From assembly GCA_022606425.2 (NCBI GenBank), contig JAHDVF020000126.1:109501-173500 (forward strand): DNA of 64,000 nt, given 5' to 3'. This document shows, piece after piece, positions 10,728 to 20,317 of the stretch. Position 1 is the first letter of the stretch. The number at the start of each line of letters is the position of its first letter. Under the pieces are notes generated by a model. It did no database searches. It worked only from the letters and a program-made list of their open reading frames with translations, and had not been told where the DNA came from. The translations under genes were made by a program, and so were the position numbers. The stretch comes from Lepidostoma basale (Eukaryota; Arthropoda; Insecta; Trichoptera; Lepidostomatidae).

Positions 10728-11404
10728 AATAAAGGATCTTGGAATTGTCTATGAAAGTAGGCTGACTTTCCATGCTCACATCGAGAGAATATGTGGAGTT
10801 GCACTGAAAATGTTGGGATTTATTCTCCGAACTGGTAGAGTTTTCAAGAATCCCTATGTTTTACGAATATTGTATAACTCATTGGTCCGGTGGCGGCTCG
10901 AGTGTGGTTCGGTGATATGGAATCCCCACGAGGCGAGATACTCGCTCATGTTAGAGAGGGTTCAGAAAAGATTTCTGAGATATCTCTACATGAAGGAGTT
11001 TGGTAGCTATCCGTGGCCTTATCCCACTGCATTCCTCTTGGGCATGCTGATCAATAGCTTACAGATAAGAAGGGATGGGTGCACACTTCACAGCGTCAGC
11101 ACAGACTGTTTTATCTCCCAATATGCAGAACCAACCTGCCTCTGGTGATGCCGGTGCGGAGAGCAATCAAACTGCTGAACATGATCGCTTCGGAGATCGA
11201 TTTCTTTCATATTCGTGAAAGTACGTTCAGAAGACAAATACTCTTGACTTTAGAGAGTATCTTGTATTCGTAATGTCGAACCATGTCTCATGCGTTCCTG
11301 ATATTATATATTTTTTATGTTTTACCTGTTCTCAATAGATGCTTTAAACTATAAAAAAAATTGTAACATCTTTTGAGAAAATAAACTGATTTGATTTGAT
11401 TTGA
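10728..11404 (+). pseudogene. CR1-B LINE, 3' third inserted in a SINE
   Basis: The frame opens at RDLGIVYESRLTFHAHIE and continues KMLGFILRTGRVFKNPYVL, YNSLVRWRLECGSVIWNPHE, LERVQKRFLRYLYMKEFG and PTAFLLGML. It then loses about 45 codons around 11085 relative to the 13.3-kb copy and shifts frame. It resumes YLPICRTNLPLVMPV, ASEIDFFHIRESTFRRQ and stops at 11273. The 3' UTR ends with TTTGA repeats near 11390-11404. These are the thumb and C-terminal regions after the RT palm; endonuclease and the catalytic core are absent. Confidence 0.85.
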
Positions 11405-11508
11405 TTGTCACACTGTCTTTGGTCTGGTGTAGAATTCACGTGACAATAAAATAGCAATAGATTAGCTACCTATCATGTCACGAGAATCAATATAATAGCT
11501 ACACTCTT
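11405..11508 (+). mobile_element. S1 SINE body (right half of the split copy)
   Basis: 'gattgtcacactgtctttgg', 'tagaattcacgtgacaataa' and 'gtcacgagaatcaatataat' match the S1 body at 18516-18680 in reverse complement. It completes the head at 10646-10727. Confidence 0.75.
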
Positions 11509-11599
11509 TTATTCGATTTGTCTCGCGCTGTGATGATGTAAAGAACGATTCAATAAAAAAAATAATGAAAATAGACTAAAGTGGTTGAAGTAAAATACG

Positions 11600-11700
11600 A
11601 ATCTAGAGAGGTGTGTCAAGACAGAGCAGTATGGCGAACCATCCTCTATAACTACCCCTCCGGGGAAACGATGTAATGGTTACTTAGTTAGTTAATTTTA
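11600..11700 (+). repeat. LINE-A 3' tip
   Basis: 'gaggtgtgtcaagacagagc' to 'cggggaaacgatgtaatggt' then 'tacttagttagttaa'. Only about 30 C-terminal codons (EVCQDRAVWRTIL) and the GTTA-type tail survive. Confidence 0.7.
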
Positions 11701-11804
11701 AGTTTTAAATATCGAGTTTAACATCAATATTTCAGAATCAAAAAACATATATTTTATTATAATCGAATATTTTACTGAAATCTATTGATGAAAGTTCATT
11801 TTAA

Positions 11805-12150
11805 AACTAACTAACCATCACGCCGTCTCTCCGAAGGGGTAGACAAAAAGAATGCACTGTCACACTTTTCTTACCTGGCATATTTCTCTCGCTTCCTCAA
11901 CATTCATACATCGAGTCATGCACGCGCGTCGATTTCTCTGAATCCTCACGTGGCCGACATTCAATATTTGATTTATTTGATCGTGCCACGTTTTCCTCCG
12001 TCTGCCTCTATTTCTGGTTCCATTTACATCGTTAACATATAATATTTTTACCATTCTTTCTTCACTCATTTTTTCCATATGTTCAAACCATCTTAATGAT
12101 CCTTTCATTATTCTGTTCATAACACCATATTCGCACCGCATTCACTTCTT
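11805..12150 (-). pseudogene. LINE-A 3' fragment, (GTTA)n-tailed
   Basis: Minus-strand frame 12141-11860 reads CEYGVMNRIMKGSLRWFEHM, RNRGRRRKTWHDQINQILN and RRACMTRCMNVEEAREIC. The plus-strand left edge 'aactaactaaccatcacg' at 11809 is the tail. The stop after QVRKV is a frameshift relative to the family end SAYPFGETA. Confidence 0.85.
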
Positions 12151-12224
12151 ATATTTTCATTCGACACTCTATCATTCATTTTTCTTTTCTTATTTCTTTT
12201 CTTTTGTTTTTCCTTGTACACAAC

Positions 12225-12362
12225 AGGTCTTTTGAACCCAATTACTGTATACAATTTATTTTATCTCGTATATTGATTCTCATGACATGTGATACGTAGC
12301 CAATCTATCGCATTTTTTTTGCCACGTGAATTCTAAACCAGACCAACGACAGTATGTCAATA
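12225..12362 (-). mobile_element. S1 SINE, 3' half
   Basis: Plus-strand 'acaacaggtcttttgaaccc', 'tgattctcatgacatgtgat' and 'gccacgtgaattctaaacca' match the S1 3' half. The tRNA-like head is missing. Confidence 0.7.
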
Positions 12363-12394
12363 CCAAAGACAGTAAATAATAATTAAAATGATAG

Positions 12395-12485
12395 ACTAGT
12401 CTTTCGATGTCTGCGAACCTGGCGAAACCGATCGCTGTCGCAATGAAGAAAAAAGTGGAAGTACTTAAAAACATCGTTTTATTTT
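12395..12485 (+). mobile_element. PLE end, GCCAG/CTGGC hammerhead family
   Basis: 'tctgcgaacctggcgaaacc' followed by 'gatcgctg' and 'aaaaagtggaagtacttaaa' matches 56400-56490. The stem reads GTCTG against CTGGC with mismatch and the core is TTTCGA, so it is a decayed copy. Confidence 0.5.
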
Positions 12486-12982
12486 TTTGTATGAACTTAT
12501 ATTTTTGTGTGAACTTAAATATTTGTGGGCAGGCAAAGGTTCCGAATCGCTTTCAGACATTATGGATTAAGAATTATATTCGCAATATTTTGTTTAGCCT
12601 TGAATCCGTTAATTTGCAAGTTTTGCCGTCCCTTAGGTAACCGGGCCCGTGAGAAGTTTCTGAGTTATTAAACCCTTTCCTCTCCGCAGCCGCCAGGCCC
12701 TTTCATTTGTACTTTAAAACAAATAGCCTAGAAAATGATTTAAGGCCCTCTAAGGTCGAAAGGTCACACAATTAGATTTGGTGCGCACAATACGAGTACA
12801 ATACGCATAAATATACGCCCGTGCACGTAATGAGAGATCGGCGTTGGTGAAACCGCGTATTAATATACATTATCATATCAAAGGCGGCACGTGAAAACTA
12901 AATTTCACAAGAAAATAGATTAATGATTGATCCATTGATTTCTTGGCTCAGAAATATTTGTTTTTATCAATTATTTTGGGTA
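12486..12982. other. No recognisable feature
   Basis: It contains a relatively GC-rich patch (about 12630-12780) that matches no repeat in the window. This could be unique intergenic sequence. No frame is supported. Confidence 0.45.
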
Positions 12983-13109
12983 TCAAATCAGTTTATTTTC
13001 TCAAAAGATATTACAAACAATTTTTAAAGTTTAAGACATCTATTGAGAACAGGTAAAATATAATAAATACATAATACCAGGAACGCATGAGACATGGTTC
13101 AACATTAGG

Positions 13110-13110
<1 letters not shown>
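12983..13110 (-). mobile_element. CR1-B LINE 3' UTR (part of a split copy)
   Basis: On the plus strand it opens 'atcaaatcagtttattttct', the reverse complement of the CR1-B tail, then runs through 'ttgagaacaggtaaaat' to 'catggttcaacattagg'. The upstream part of the same copy is found at 14853-15125, beyond an inserted LINE. Confidence 0.75.
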
Positions 13111-13111
<1 letters not shown>

Positions 13112-13142
<31 letters not shown>

Positions 13143-13143
13143 T
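13112..13143. repeat. (TTTA)n microsatellite
   Basis: Seven to eight units of 'attt'. They form the terminal repeat of the LINE on the minus strand. Confidence 0.9.
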
Positions 13144-13284
13144 ACATTTACAAATGAGACATAACAAACAATAAAATATTCAGGCGACTCATTTGGACAC
13201 AAAATGGTATTATAAAGATAAAAAAACAAAACAACATGAGACCAAAAAATCATACATATCAGAAGGAATCCAAATATGTCGACG

Positions 13285-14852
13285 TCAGTGAGGCAGTACT
13301 CTTTCCAGAATTTGCAATATTTTTATTTTGAATACTGCCTCACTGACACTGAAAATGTCCAAATCCGAGATGATTAGATTCAGCGTCCGAATTGCTCTTC
13401 CTACTGGCATCACCAAAGGCAGGTTGGTTCTGCGTGACGGAGTAAAGAACAATTGATGTCGGCGCTGTCGCAGGTAGTTATCAGGAACAAAAAGACCTAT
13501 TTGCTCCAGAACATAGGGGTTCTCAATAGAGCCCCGAATCAGTTTGTAAAAATGTGATGTTAATAATCCTTCCCTCCTTAGTTCGAGGGAGTTATACCCC
13601 AGCATACCCAAGAGAAATGCCGTTGGATAGAGCCAAGGATATACCCCGTACTCTCTCATGTAGAGGGCTCTCAAGAATTTCTTTTGAACCCTCTCCAACA
13701 TAAGAGAATACTGAGCCTCATGAGGACTCCATATCACGGCACCTCCCTCGAGTCTGCTTCTGACTAAGGAGTTATACAGAGTTCTAAGGACCCGGGTATC
13801 TCTGAAAACCCTAACAGTTCGAAGAACAAAACCCAGCATCTTTAACGAAACGTCACATACCTTCTCGATCTGAGCACGAAATGTCAATCGACTTTCGTAA
13901 ATTATCCCAAGATCTCTGACAGTAGATACACGTTTGAGGCTCTCATTACTCATGGAATATCGATGATATGTAATGTAGTGCGCCCTAGAGAATGACATTA
14001 TAACACATTTGGATATGTTGAAGTAAATCTGGTTGCGCTTGCTCCAGTCAACAATCCTGTCAATATCGGATTGCAAATGCAAACAGTCCTCCAATGTTGT
14101 TATTTTTAAGAAAAGTTTTAAGTCATCTGCAAATAAAAGAAATCGCGAGAAGTGTATTGCTTTCGCGACATCGTTTATGAAGATTGAGAAAAGAAGTGGA
14201 CCTAGGTTTGAGCCTTGGGGTACACCTGAATAAACGTAAAATGGTCGGGAGTGAAATTTTCCATAAGATACAAATTGTGTCCTCTCTTTCAGGTAACTTA
14301 CAAAGAAAGATACAAGACGAGAAGAAAAACCGATTTCTTCTAATTTACTGATAAGAATATCATGATTTACGGTGTCGAATGCCTTGGAGAAATCATTGTA
14401 CGAGCAGTCTACTTGGTGACCTGCATCCAATGCCCCGGCTACATAATCCGTAAATATGAGAAGATTTGTGTCAGTTGACCGTTTTTTTCTGAACCCATGT
14501 TGTTCCGTTATAATAAACGGTTCAACACCGGGTAGTATAAATTTGTGAATCATAGATTCGAATAGTTTAGCCGGTGCTGGTAGAATAGCAATCGGCCTGT
14601 AATTTTCGACCGAGGCTCTAGAACCACTCTTAAAAATAGGACATATCCTAGAGATTTTCCAAGAGTGGGGAAATGTGCTAGAACTCAGGGCCAAGTTAAA
14701 AATAAAACTTAACGGTTCTTTTAGGAATTCTGCACAACCTTTTATGAAAAAAATTGGCATAAAATCTGGGCCTACCGAATGTGAGTTCTTCAAATTACGA
14801 ATGGATTTTTCAACATCTGTAGGATTAAGGGAATATACATCGATATTCTGTG
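13285..14852 (-). CDS. Reverse transcriptase of a CR1/jockey-type LINE, 5'-truncated but open
   Basis: This is the longest open frame in the window, more than 500 codons without a stop. It has no ATG start at its head: the frame runs in from the truncated 5' end (…NPTDVEKSIRN), and the codon at 14793 is TTG. Reverse transcriptase landmarks appear in order: SVGPDFMP (block 0/1), ENYRPIAILPAPAKLFE, EQHGFRKKRSTDTNL, DFSKAFDTVNHDIL (first catalytic Asp), SGVPQGSNLGPLLF and FADDLKLF (catalytic Asp pair). The thumb and C-terminal region then carry KMLGFVLRTVRVF, PTAFLLGMLGYNSLELRREG, VPDNYLRQRRHQLFF and TNLPLVMPVGRAI. The enzyme copies LINE RNA into the genome at a nicked target. Without the N-terminal endonuclease and promoter this copy should not move by itself. 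All catalytic residues are kept, so it is a fairly young insertion. Confidence 0.9.
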
Positions 14853-15125
14853 CTCCAAAGTCAAGAGTATTTGTCTTCTGAACGTACTTTCACGAATATG
14901 AAAGACATCGATCTACGAAGCGATCATGTTCAGCAGTTTGATTGCTCTCCCCACCGGCATCACCAGAGGCAGGTTGGTTCTGCATGCTGGGAGATAAAAC
15001 AGTATGTGCTGACGCTGTCGAAGATAACCATCCGGAATATAAAGATAGATAGCCTCCAAGATGACGGAATTCTCAAAGAATCCCCTGATAAGTCTGAAAA
15101 AATATATATCCTTATAAGAAATATA
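14853..15125 (-). pseudogene. CR1-B LINE C-terminus (other part of the split copy)
   Basis: The minus strand encodes FFRLIRGFFENSVILEAIYL, IPDGYLRQRQHILFYLPACR and TNLPLVMPVGRAIKLLNMIA, followed by the FHIRESTFRRQ codons at the junction with the inner LINE. It joins in order and orientation to the UTR at 12983-13110. Confidence 0.8.
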
Positions 15126-15129
15126 TATC

Positions 15130-15358
15130 CTTATAATGGCAGTGGATTGGTCACAATCTGAAACAGAACCCAACCTGCATCGCTCAGGGCGGACTAGACT
15201 GGTCCCCTGTGGGGGGAAAGAGGAAGAGCCCTGCAGGACGAGGTTAAGGCTGCAGGCCTCACTTGAGAGGATGTTAGGCATCAGGCATACCTACGATAGA
15301 GTCGATTGGAGAAGGTTCCTTGAGGCCCTATGCACCACGGATGTGTGACAGGACAAAA
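15130..15358 (+). pseudogene. LINE-C C-terminal fragment
   Basis: The frame 15136-15348 reads MAVDWSQSETEPNLHRSGR, TRLRLQASLERMLGIRHT and YDRVDWRRFLEALCTTDV before a stop. It matches 8600-8860 ('gatggtgttaagtatcag' type) at many positions. The end has the usual '...DRxxWRxFLEALC' signature of LINE C-termini. 5' parts are missing. Confidence 0.6.
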
Positions 15359-15360
15359 AG

Positions 15361-15530
15361 AAAGAAGATATCCTTACGACTTGTCCATTTCGACAGATTT
15401 TACAGAGATTGTTGTAGTCTCCACCTTTAGGGCGGTTATCATAACTACCCTGAAGTTGAGAACTGTAACGATCTCCGAAACGTCGGCCGAGAAGGAAAAA
15501 TTACACGGATATAGCCAAAATCTTTTAAAA
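15361..15530 (+). mobile_element. PLE end, GAGA/TCTC hammerhead family, copy 1
   Basis: This ~165-base unit recurs at 58775-58943. Its core at about 15451-15493 is CTGAAGT, T, GAGA-loop-TCTC, C, GAAAC, GTC with stem III reduced to the palindrome ACGT. The G8A9 positions are changed (GT), so it is less likely to be active than copy 2. It abuts the LINE-C end. Confidence 0.55.
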
Positions 15531-15626
15531 AAAAAGATATCCTAACCAAGAAAATCTACGCAATTTTTGTTCAAATGAATAAGAATATTATTTATATATT
15601 TTAGAATGAAAATAAAAGTCTATTAC

Positions 15627-15862
15627 GGGACAAGATAAGTATCATACTAATTGAATTATTGTGTCACATTGTGGGACAAGATAAGTACCTATTGAAGAAT
15701 TGTGTCATATTGTGGACAAAACGAGTTCTATTTAATGAATTGTATCATATTCTGGGATAAAAAGTGTTTTAATTGAAACTTTGTGTCATATTTTGGGACT
15801 CAACAAGTTTTAATTGAATAATTGTGTCATATTGTGGGACAAGACAAGTCCTAATTGAAGTA
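15627..15862. repeat. Diverged tandem repeat, about 42-bp unit
   Basis: About 5.5 units with starts near 15627, 15673, 15713, 15753, 15795 and 15836. Each has the pattern 'gggacaaga.aagt..taattgaa.aattgtgtcatattgt', here abbreviated. Units differ by several substitutions, so the array is old. Confidence 0.8.
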
Positions 15863-16315
15863 GAAAATCTACGTATATGGAACATTATAATGATGACAGA
15901 ACAAACTTTTTTTCAAGATTATTTTCCAGCGGGTGTGTATTTACATTCGTGCAAAATCCTCTTATCCAAAGTAGGGTAATATTCGCATTATTTATTAACG
16001 AGAATCCCAAGAAACCACACAAAAGCTTAAGTAAGAGCTTTGAACGAAGTTACCAGCGCTTTCTAGGACACAATTGCACCTGTAATGAACGTTGTTGAAA
16101 CTTTAGACTTGTAGAGAGCTTTTCTTCGTAATTTGGATATTTAAAAAGTAAAAGTAGAAAAATTTCTGGAATAAAAACAAAAGTTCTTTATAAAAAAAAT
16201 GTGTATCAAATGCATACACTTTTAGATAAATATATTTTAGTATCACTCACTAAATAGGGTGAATGTACAGTAGGTCCGAATGTTCTACCACAGTAAATAA
16301 TCAATAGTTAATGAA
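15863..16315. other. No recognisable feature
   Basis: No motif-bearing frame or repeat was found. The 73-codon frame at 15877 has no recognisable domain. Confidence 0.45.
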
Positions 16316-16790
16316 TGATGAAAGAAGGATGAAAGCAGGATAAACGCCGTAGAAATGATATCACTAAGAAGAATCTGCGGGAAAACGTTGTATGATAGAA
16401 TACCGAACGATAAAATAAGAAAGACATGTAAGGCAGATGACCGCATCATGGATAAAATAAAAAAAGGATCCCTGAGATGGTTTGGACAAACGGAACGAAC
16501 GGATAAGTATAGTATGGTTAAAAAATTATACACAAGCAGCATGAGTGGAAAAAGAAGCCGAGGACGACCGAGGAAAACATGGCATGACCAAATTAATTAA
16601 TTACTAAAATGCGGTCACGTTCAAAGTCGGAATAATCGACGTGCGTGCATGGTATGATGTATGAATGTAGAGGATACCCGAGAGGTATGCCAGGACAGAG
16701 CATTGTGGGGATTCATCCTCTCTGCCTACCCCTCCGGGGAAATGGCGTAATGGTTAGTTAGTAAGTTAGATAGTTAGTTAATGAGTACTT
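16316..16790 (+). pseudogene. LINE-A 3' fragment, MDKIKKGSLRW subfamily
   Basis: Reads DESRINAVEMISLRRICGK-like, TLYDRIPNDKIRKTCKADD, DKIKKGSLRWFGQTERTD, YTSSMSGKRSRGRPRKTWHD, then a stop at 16600 within DQIN. After that come RRACMV.CMNVEDTREVC and the end 'ggcgtaatggttagttagta'. The 5' side begins at the WQKKDES codons. It is disabled by a stop and frameshifts. Confidence 0.85.
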
Positions 16791-17334
16791 AGAATAAATA
16801 ATTAAATTGAGGAAACAAACATATTCAATAACGTATGTATACTAAGAAACCATTTTAAAATATCGTCACGTATTGATTTAATATATTAAATGAGGCCTAT
16901 GCTGTGACAATTATTCTTAATAATCATAATATAATATGCAATAACTGGATGACGTCAAAGAGTACGAGAATTTTTTAATTCAAGGGCGCGAATTCGAAAT
17001 GCACACAATGTGCATGTCCGAGAACGTTTCTGGATTTTTTTAAAATTGTGTTCTGATTATTGTTGTAAGACATTAAACAAACAAATAAACCATGAAACAA
17101 TGAAACAACATTTAATTTTTTCAATGCATATTTAGTTAAATTTAACTTATATACAATGAGCGAAATTAAAAAAAAAAATTACAACCTTTGATTATTTTCA
17201 TTAATAACAATGAATGTCTACCATGAAATTTCAAATAATAACGTAATATTTTTGAATAGTCCATTGTTTTGGCCGAAACACTATGATACCTTAACATTTT
17301 AAACTGTTAAATTAAATAACTTTCTTTTATGTAT
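16791..17334. other. No recognisable feature
   Basis: AT-rich spacer leading into the PLE palindrome. No frame supported. Confidence 0.45.
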
Positions 17335-17470
17335 CACAATATATTTTATTTTACGCGACAGCTGTTTCGTCAACCTATGTAACACCTGATGATGTCAACA
17401 TAGGTTGACGAAACAGCTGTCACATAAAATAAAATAAATTGTGAAACATAAAACAAAGTTATTTAATTTA
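17335..17470. mobile_element. PLE palindrome, GTCAAC/GTTGAC hammerhead family
   Basis: A near-perfect inverted repeat: 24 bases 'gacagctgtttcgtcaacct...' on the left (about 17357-17380) and their complement on the right (about 17398-17421), with A/T-rich arms beyond. Facing terminal repeats of this kind are known for Penelope-like elements. Flanks 'taaactgttaaattaaataa' and 'ttatttaatttaacagttta' extend the symmetry to about 17303-17480. Confidence 0.65.
17376..17426 (+). ncRNA. Hammerhead-like ribozyme motif (GTCAAC family)
   Basis: CTGATGA at 17386-17392 (C3 to A9), one extra T, stem II GTCAAC/GTTGAC with loop ATAG, GAAAC at 17410-17414, and GTC at 17419-17421 where cleavage would occur. 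Stem III is the palindrome ACAG/CTGT with no loop, which would need dimers or breathing. Only a weak stem I (TATGT/ACATA beyond an unpaired aacac) is visible. The core is intact apart from the inserted nucleotide. Confidence 0.55.
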
Positions 17471-17897
17471 ACAGTTTATAATTTTTTTAAATATAATGAT
17501 AATTATAATTCTATGAAGTCTAAATAATTATATGACTGGCGTTAACTTCGTGAAATATTATTATTATTGTTAATATTTGTTTCAGATGACTGTAAAAAAA
17601 ATGTTTTTATTTCATGTTTCATTATTTAATTTTTGTTCATTTTTTTAAAACGCGGGAGACCGCCTTCGTATGATATATCTAAAACTACATATTAGCGTGG
17701 GACAAAAGATTAAGAGTAATCTAAGGTAATATCGTATTCACATCTCGTCATCGCTACATAATGAATAAAAATGGCTTACGAAAATGGGCCCCCACAAGCC
17801 GCCATCTTGAATAGGAACGGAAGATTATGTCGAAAGAATGGCACTCCGTTTTCATAAGAACATAATTTTGTTTAAATAATGAATAACAATAATGTGT

Positions 17898-18140
17898 AAG
17901 ATGGATCGGCCTTGTAATACGACAAGAAGGCCTCTTGCATGCCATAATGGAGGGTATGACCGAGGGGACAAACTCTAGGGGGCGCCCACGCCGAGAGTAC
18001 CTAGAGGACCTGTTGGTGGACGTGCGCTGCTCATCATATGCAGATTTCAAAAGAGCCGCACAAGACAAGGAAAAATGGAAGAGAAGAATAGAGGAAATGG
18101 CTGCAAACCAATATCAGAATTGAAACTAGAGAGAAAGAGA
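17898..18140 (+). pseudogene. LINE-I 3' end
   Basis: Reads RWIGLVIRQEGLLHAIMEG, NSRGRPRREYLEDLLVDVRC and KRAAQDKEKWKRRIEEMAAN to a stop at 18123. It is close to the 2.1-kb copy and keeps five codons lost there. 5'-truncated just before RWIG. Confidence 0.8.
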
Positions 18141-18335
18141 GAGAATGAATAACATTTTGGTTCTTACCACGACATTTACAAATAATACCAAAAAGAAAAA
18201 AAGGAATTAACCTGAGCTTAACCTAGGATATTTGAGCGTTAAAATTTTAAGTTGATATTTTACTACAGGTGATAAAATATCACTGACAAAATCACATTGA
18301 ACTCGCATATATTTTTAATTATATATTTTTCGTAA

Positions 18336-18453
18336 CCATCACGCCGTTTCTCCGGAGAGGTAGGCAGAGAAGATGGACCGCAAGATGTTCTATCCTGACA
18401 TAAATCTCGCGACTCTTCTACGTTCTCATACCGTGACATGCACACTCGTCGAT

Positions 18454-18517
<64 letters not shown>

Positions 18518-18865
18518 GTATACAACAGGTCGCTTGAACCCAATTACAGTATACAATTTTTTTTAAGCTGATATATTGATTCTCGTGACATGTGACAGGT
18601 AGCCAATCTATCGCCATTTTATTGTCACGAGAATACTACGCCAGACCAAAGACAGTGTGACAATCACACTGCCATCGCCGGGAATCGAACCCAGAACCTT
18701 CGGAATGGGAATCAGAGCTCTTACCACTCTGCCACGAACGACGAAGGTCGTTCCTGCTTCGAACATGACCGCCTTTCAGTATTTGATTGATTTGGTCAAG
18801 CCATGCCTTTCTTGGTCTTCCTCGATTTCTTTTTACATTCACACTATTTGTATACATCTTTTTTA
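18336..18865 (-). pseudogene. LINE-A 3' fragment interrupted by an S1 SINE
   Basis: The left part (18336-18455) is the 3' end: 'gtaaccatcacgccgtttct' to 'gcacactcgtcgatta', encoding RRVCMSRYENVEESRDLCQD. The right part (about 18752-18865) encodes NRGRPRKAWLDQINQILK and GHVRS. The SINE with its long poly(T) sits between them. The LINE copy was there first. Confidence 0.8.
18456..18751 (-). mobile_element. S1 tRNA-derived SINE, most complete copy
   Basis: Read on the minus strand: head 'aacgaccttcgtcgttcgtg', A-box region 'tggcagagtggtaagagctc', B-box-like 'ggttcgattcccggcgatgg', then 'cagtgtgattgtcacactgt', a body ending 'gacctgttgtatacgt', and a 60-base poly(A) (plus-strand T run 18456-18515). 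tRNA-derived SINEs are transcribed by RNA polymerase III from these internal boxes and use LINE enzymes to move. The long uninterrupted A tail suggests a recent insertion. Ten further fragments lie in the window. Confidence 0.85.
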
Positions 18866-18925
18866 GTAACATTTTTAGTATTTTTTAGTATCTGTGATTT
18901 GTTTATCAAGAGAGAGAAAATGATC

Positions 18926-18932
<7 letters not shown>

Positions 18933-19013
<81 letters not shown>

Positions 19014-19014
19014 G
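18933..19014. repeat. (AG)n microsatellite
   Basis: About 40 AG dinucleotides with one interruption (ggg near 19004). The frames across it on both strands are artefacts of the repeat. Confidence 0.95.
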
Positions 19015-19468
19015 TGATATATCTTAGAATTATATTTCCTGGAACTGAGTATGTCTAAAATATCCCGGTCCACCATTACCTCCACAGCGAAAAGTCCTTC
19101 CGCATTCCTTTTCAATAATTAAAAAGTAAAACCAAAATTAAAACATTCTAAAGTAGAACGGCATTCGACGGATAAACTTTTTAAATTTGATTCCAATGAA
19201 CTTGTACACTTAAAAAAAACTGCCAGTAAAATATTCACCAAATTCGTCGACAAATAATGTTTAGGTAGTTTTTATAGGCGTTGACCAAAACTTGAAGGAG
19301 GGGAGGGGGGTGAAGGACGTGACAGGCCCGCCTTCCACGTAGCGATTTGCAAATTGTTATCTATTCCAGGGAGGGGGCCACGTGGTACATCCCGCGCCCC
19401 TGAGACAGGGCCGCCTCAAAGCAATGGGCAAATAATTTATAAAACAACAAACAAACAAAACAAACAAA
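19015..19468. other. No recognisable feature
   Basis: It contains a G-rich patch at 19300-19330 (gaggggaggggggtgaagg) and no supported gene or repeat. Confidence 0.45.
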
Positions 19469-20012
19469 CCATCACGCCGTTTCTCCGCAGGGGTAGGCAG
19501 AGAATGGACCGCCACACTACTCTATACCTGGCAAACCTCTCTAGTTTCCTCCACATTCATACAACGAGTCATAACGCACGTCGATTCCTCCGACTTCTAA
19601 CATGACCAAACTTTAAAATTTGATTAATTTGGTCATGACATGCTTTCCTCGGTCTGCCTCGACTCCGTACCCCATTTACATCATTAACGTATACTTTCTT
19701 AACCATTCTTTCTCAATCCATGCGCTCCATATGTCCGAACCATTGCAGCGATCCTTTCATAATACCTTCTTCCTCTCTACATTCCTTTCTTATATCAGCA
19801 TTTGAGATTCTGTCGTATATCGTACGACACACATACGTCTTAGGGACCTCATCTCTACCGCATTTATTCTGCTTTCATCCTTCTTCTGCCAGTTCCATGC
19901 TTCGCTTCCATACATTAGGGTTGGGACCAGAACTCCATTGTGAACAGCCGTTTTCGCTTTCATTGATAAATTCTTGTTTCCAATAACTTTTCTTAAAGCT
20001 CCATTCACTCTA
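19469..20012 (-). pseudogene. LINE-A 3' fragment, (GTTT/GTT)n tail
   Basis: The plus strand opens 'caaacaaaccatcacgccgt', then the complement of RRACYDSLYECGGN-type codons. The right part (20008-19790) is open: NGALRKVIGNKNLSMKAK, VLVPTLMYGSEAWNWQKKDE, INAVEMRSLRRMC. It spans more of the element than most copies but carries frameshifts between the two halves. The RT core is absent. Confidence 0.85.
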
Positions 20013-20317
20013 GAACAATGTTTTTTTATAAACTTTGTATAGGTACAGCACGAACTTCTCTAAAAATATTTAATTAAAATACTAAAATTTAAAAACATAC
20101 TAGTTTCGGAAACAGAAGCGCTTAATCAGTGTTATAAATATTTTTTAATATTCTGAATTAATAGATGAAGCACAACAAAACCTTTAAAAGTATCCGGATC
20201 ATTAAATTAAAATAAAAGCTAAAAATACATTTTTGATTGAAAACAATATTTTGAAGCGGATAAGTCTCAAAAAAGCACTAAAAATTCAACAATACGATCT
20301 AAATTCTCATTAATAAA
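20013..20317. other. No recognisable feature
   Basis: AT-rich spacer. At 20101-20125 'actagtttcggaaacagaag' vaguely recalls a PLE core, but no hairpin supports it. Confidence 0.4.

Larger units (their letters stand above)
13111..14852 (-). mobile_element. CR1/jockey-type LINE inserted into a CR1-B copy
   Basis: The element carries the reverse transcriptase frame described separately and a 3' UTR of about 170 bases. It ends in an AAATA-type repeat, seen on the plus strand as (TTTA)n at 13112-13143. CR1-B sequence stops at 'ctccaaagtcaagag' on the right and resumes at 'cattagg' on the left, as expected for insertion into an older copy. It is 5'-truncated and has no endonuclease domain. Confidence 0.75.

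Noticed and set aside
18266..18556. Lysine-rich frame (poly-K) on the minus strand
   Set aside because: It is the SINE poly(A) tail read through LINE-A debris.
18803..19115. RE/LS-repeat frames over the (AG)n tract
   Set aside because: Both are products of the dinucleotide repeat.
20101..20130. Further hammerhead core at 'tttcggaaacag'
   Set aside because: No CTGANGA partner and no stem II can be formed.
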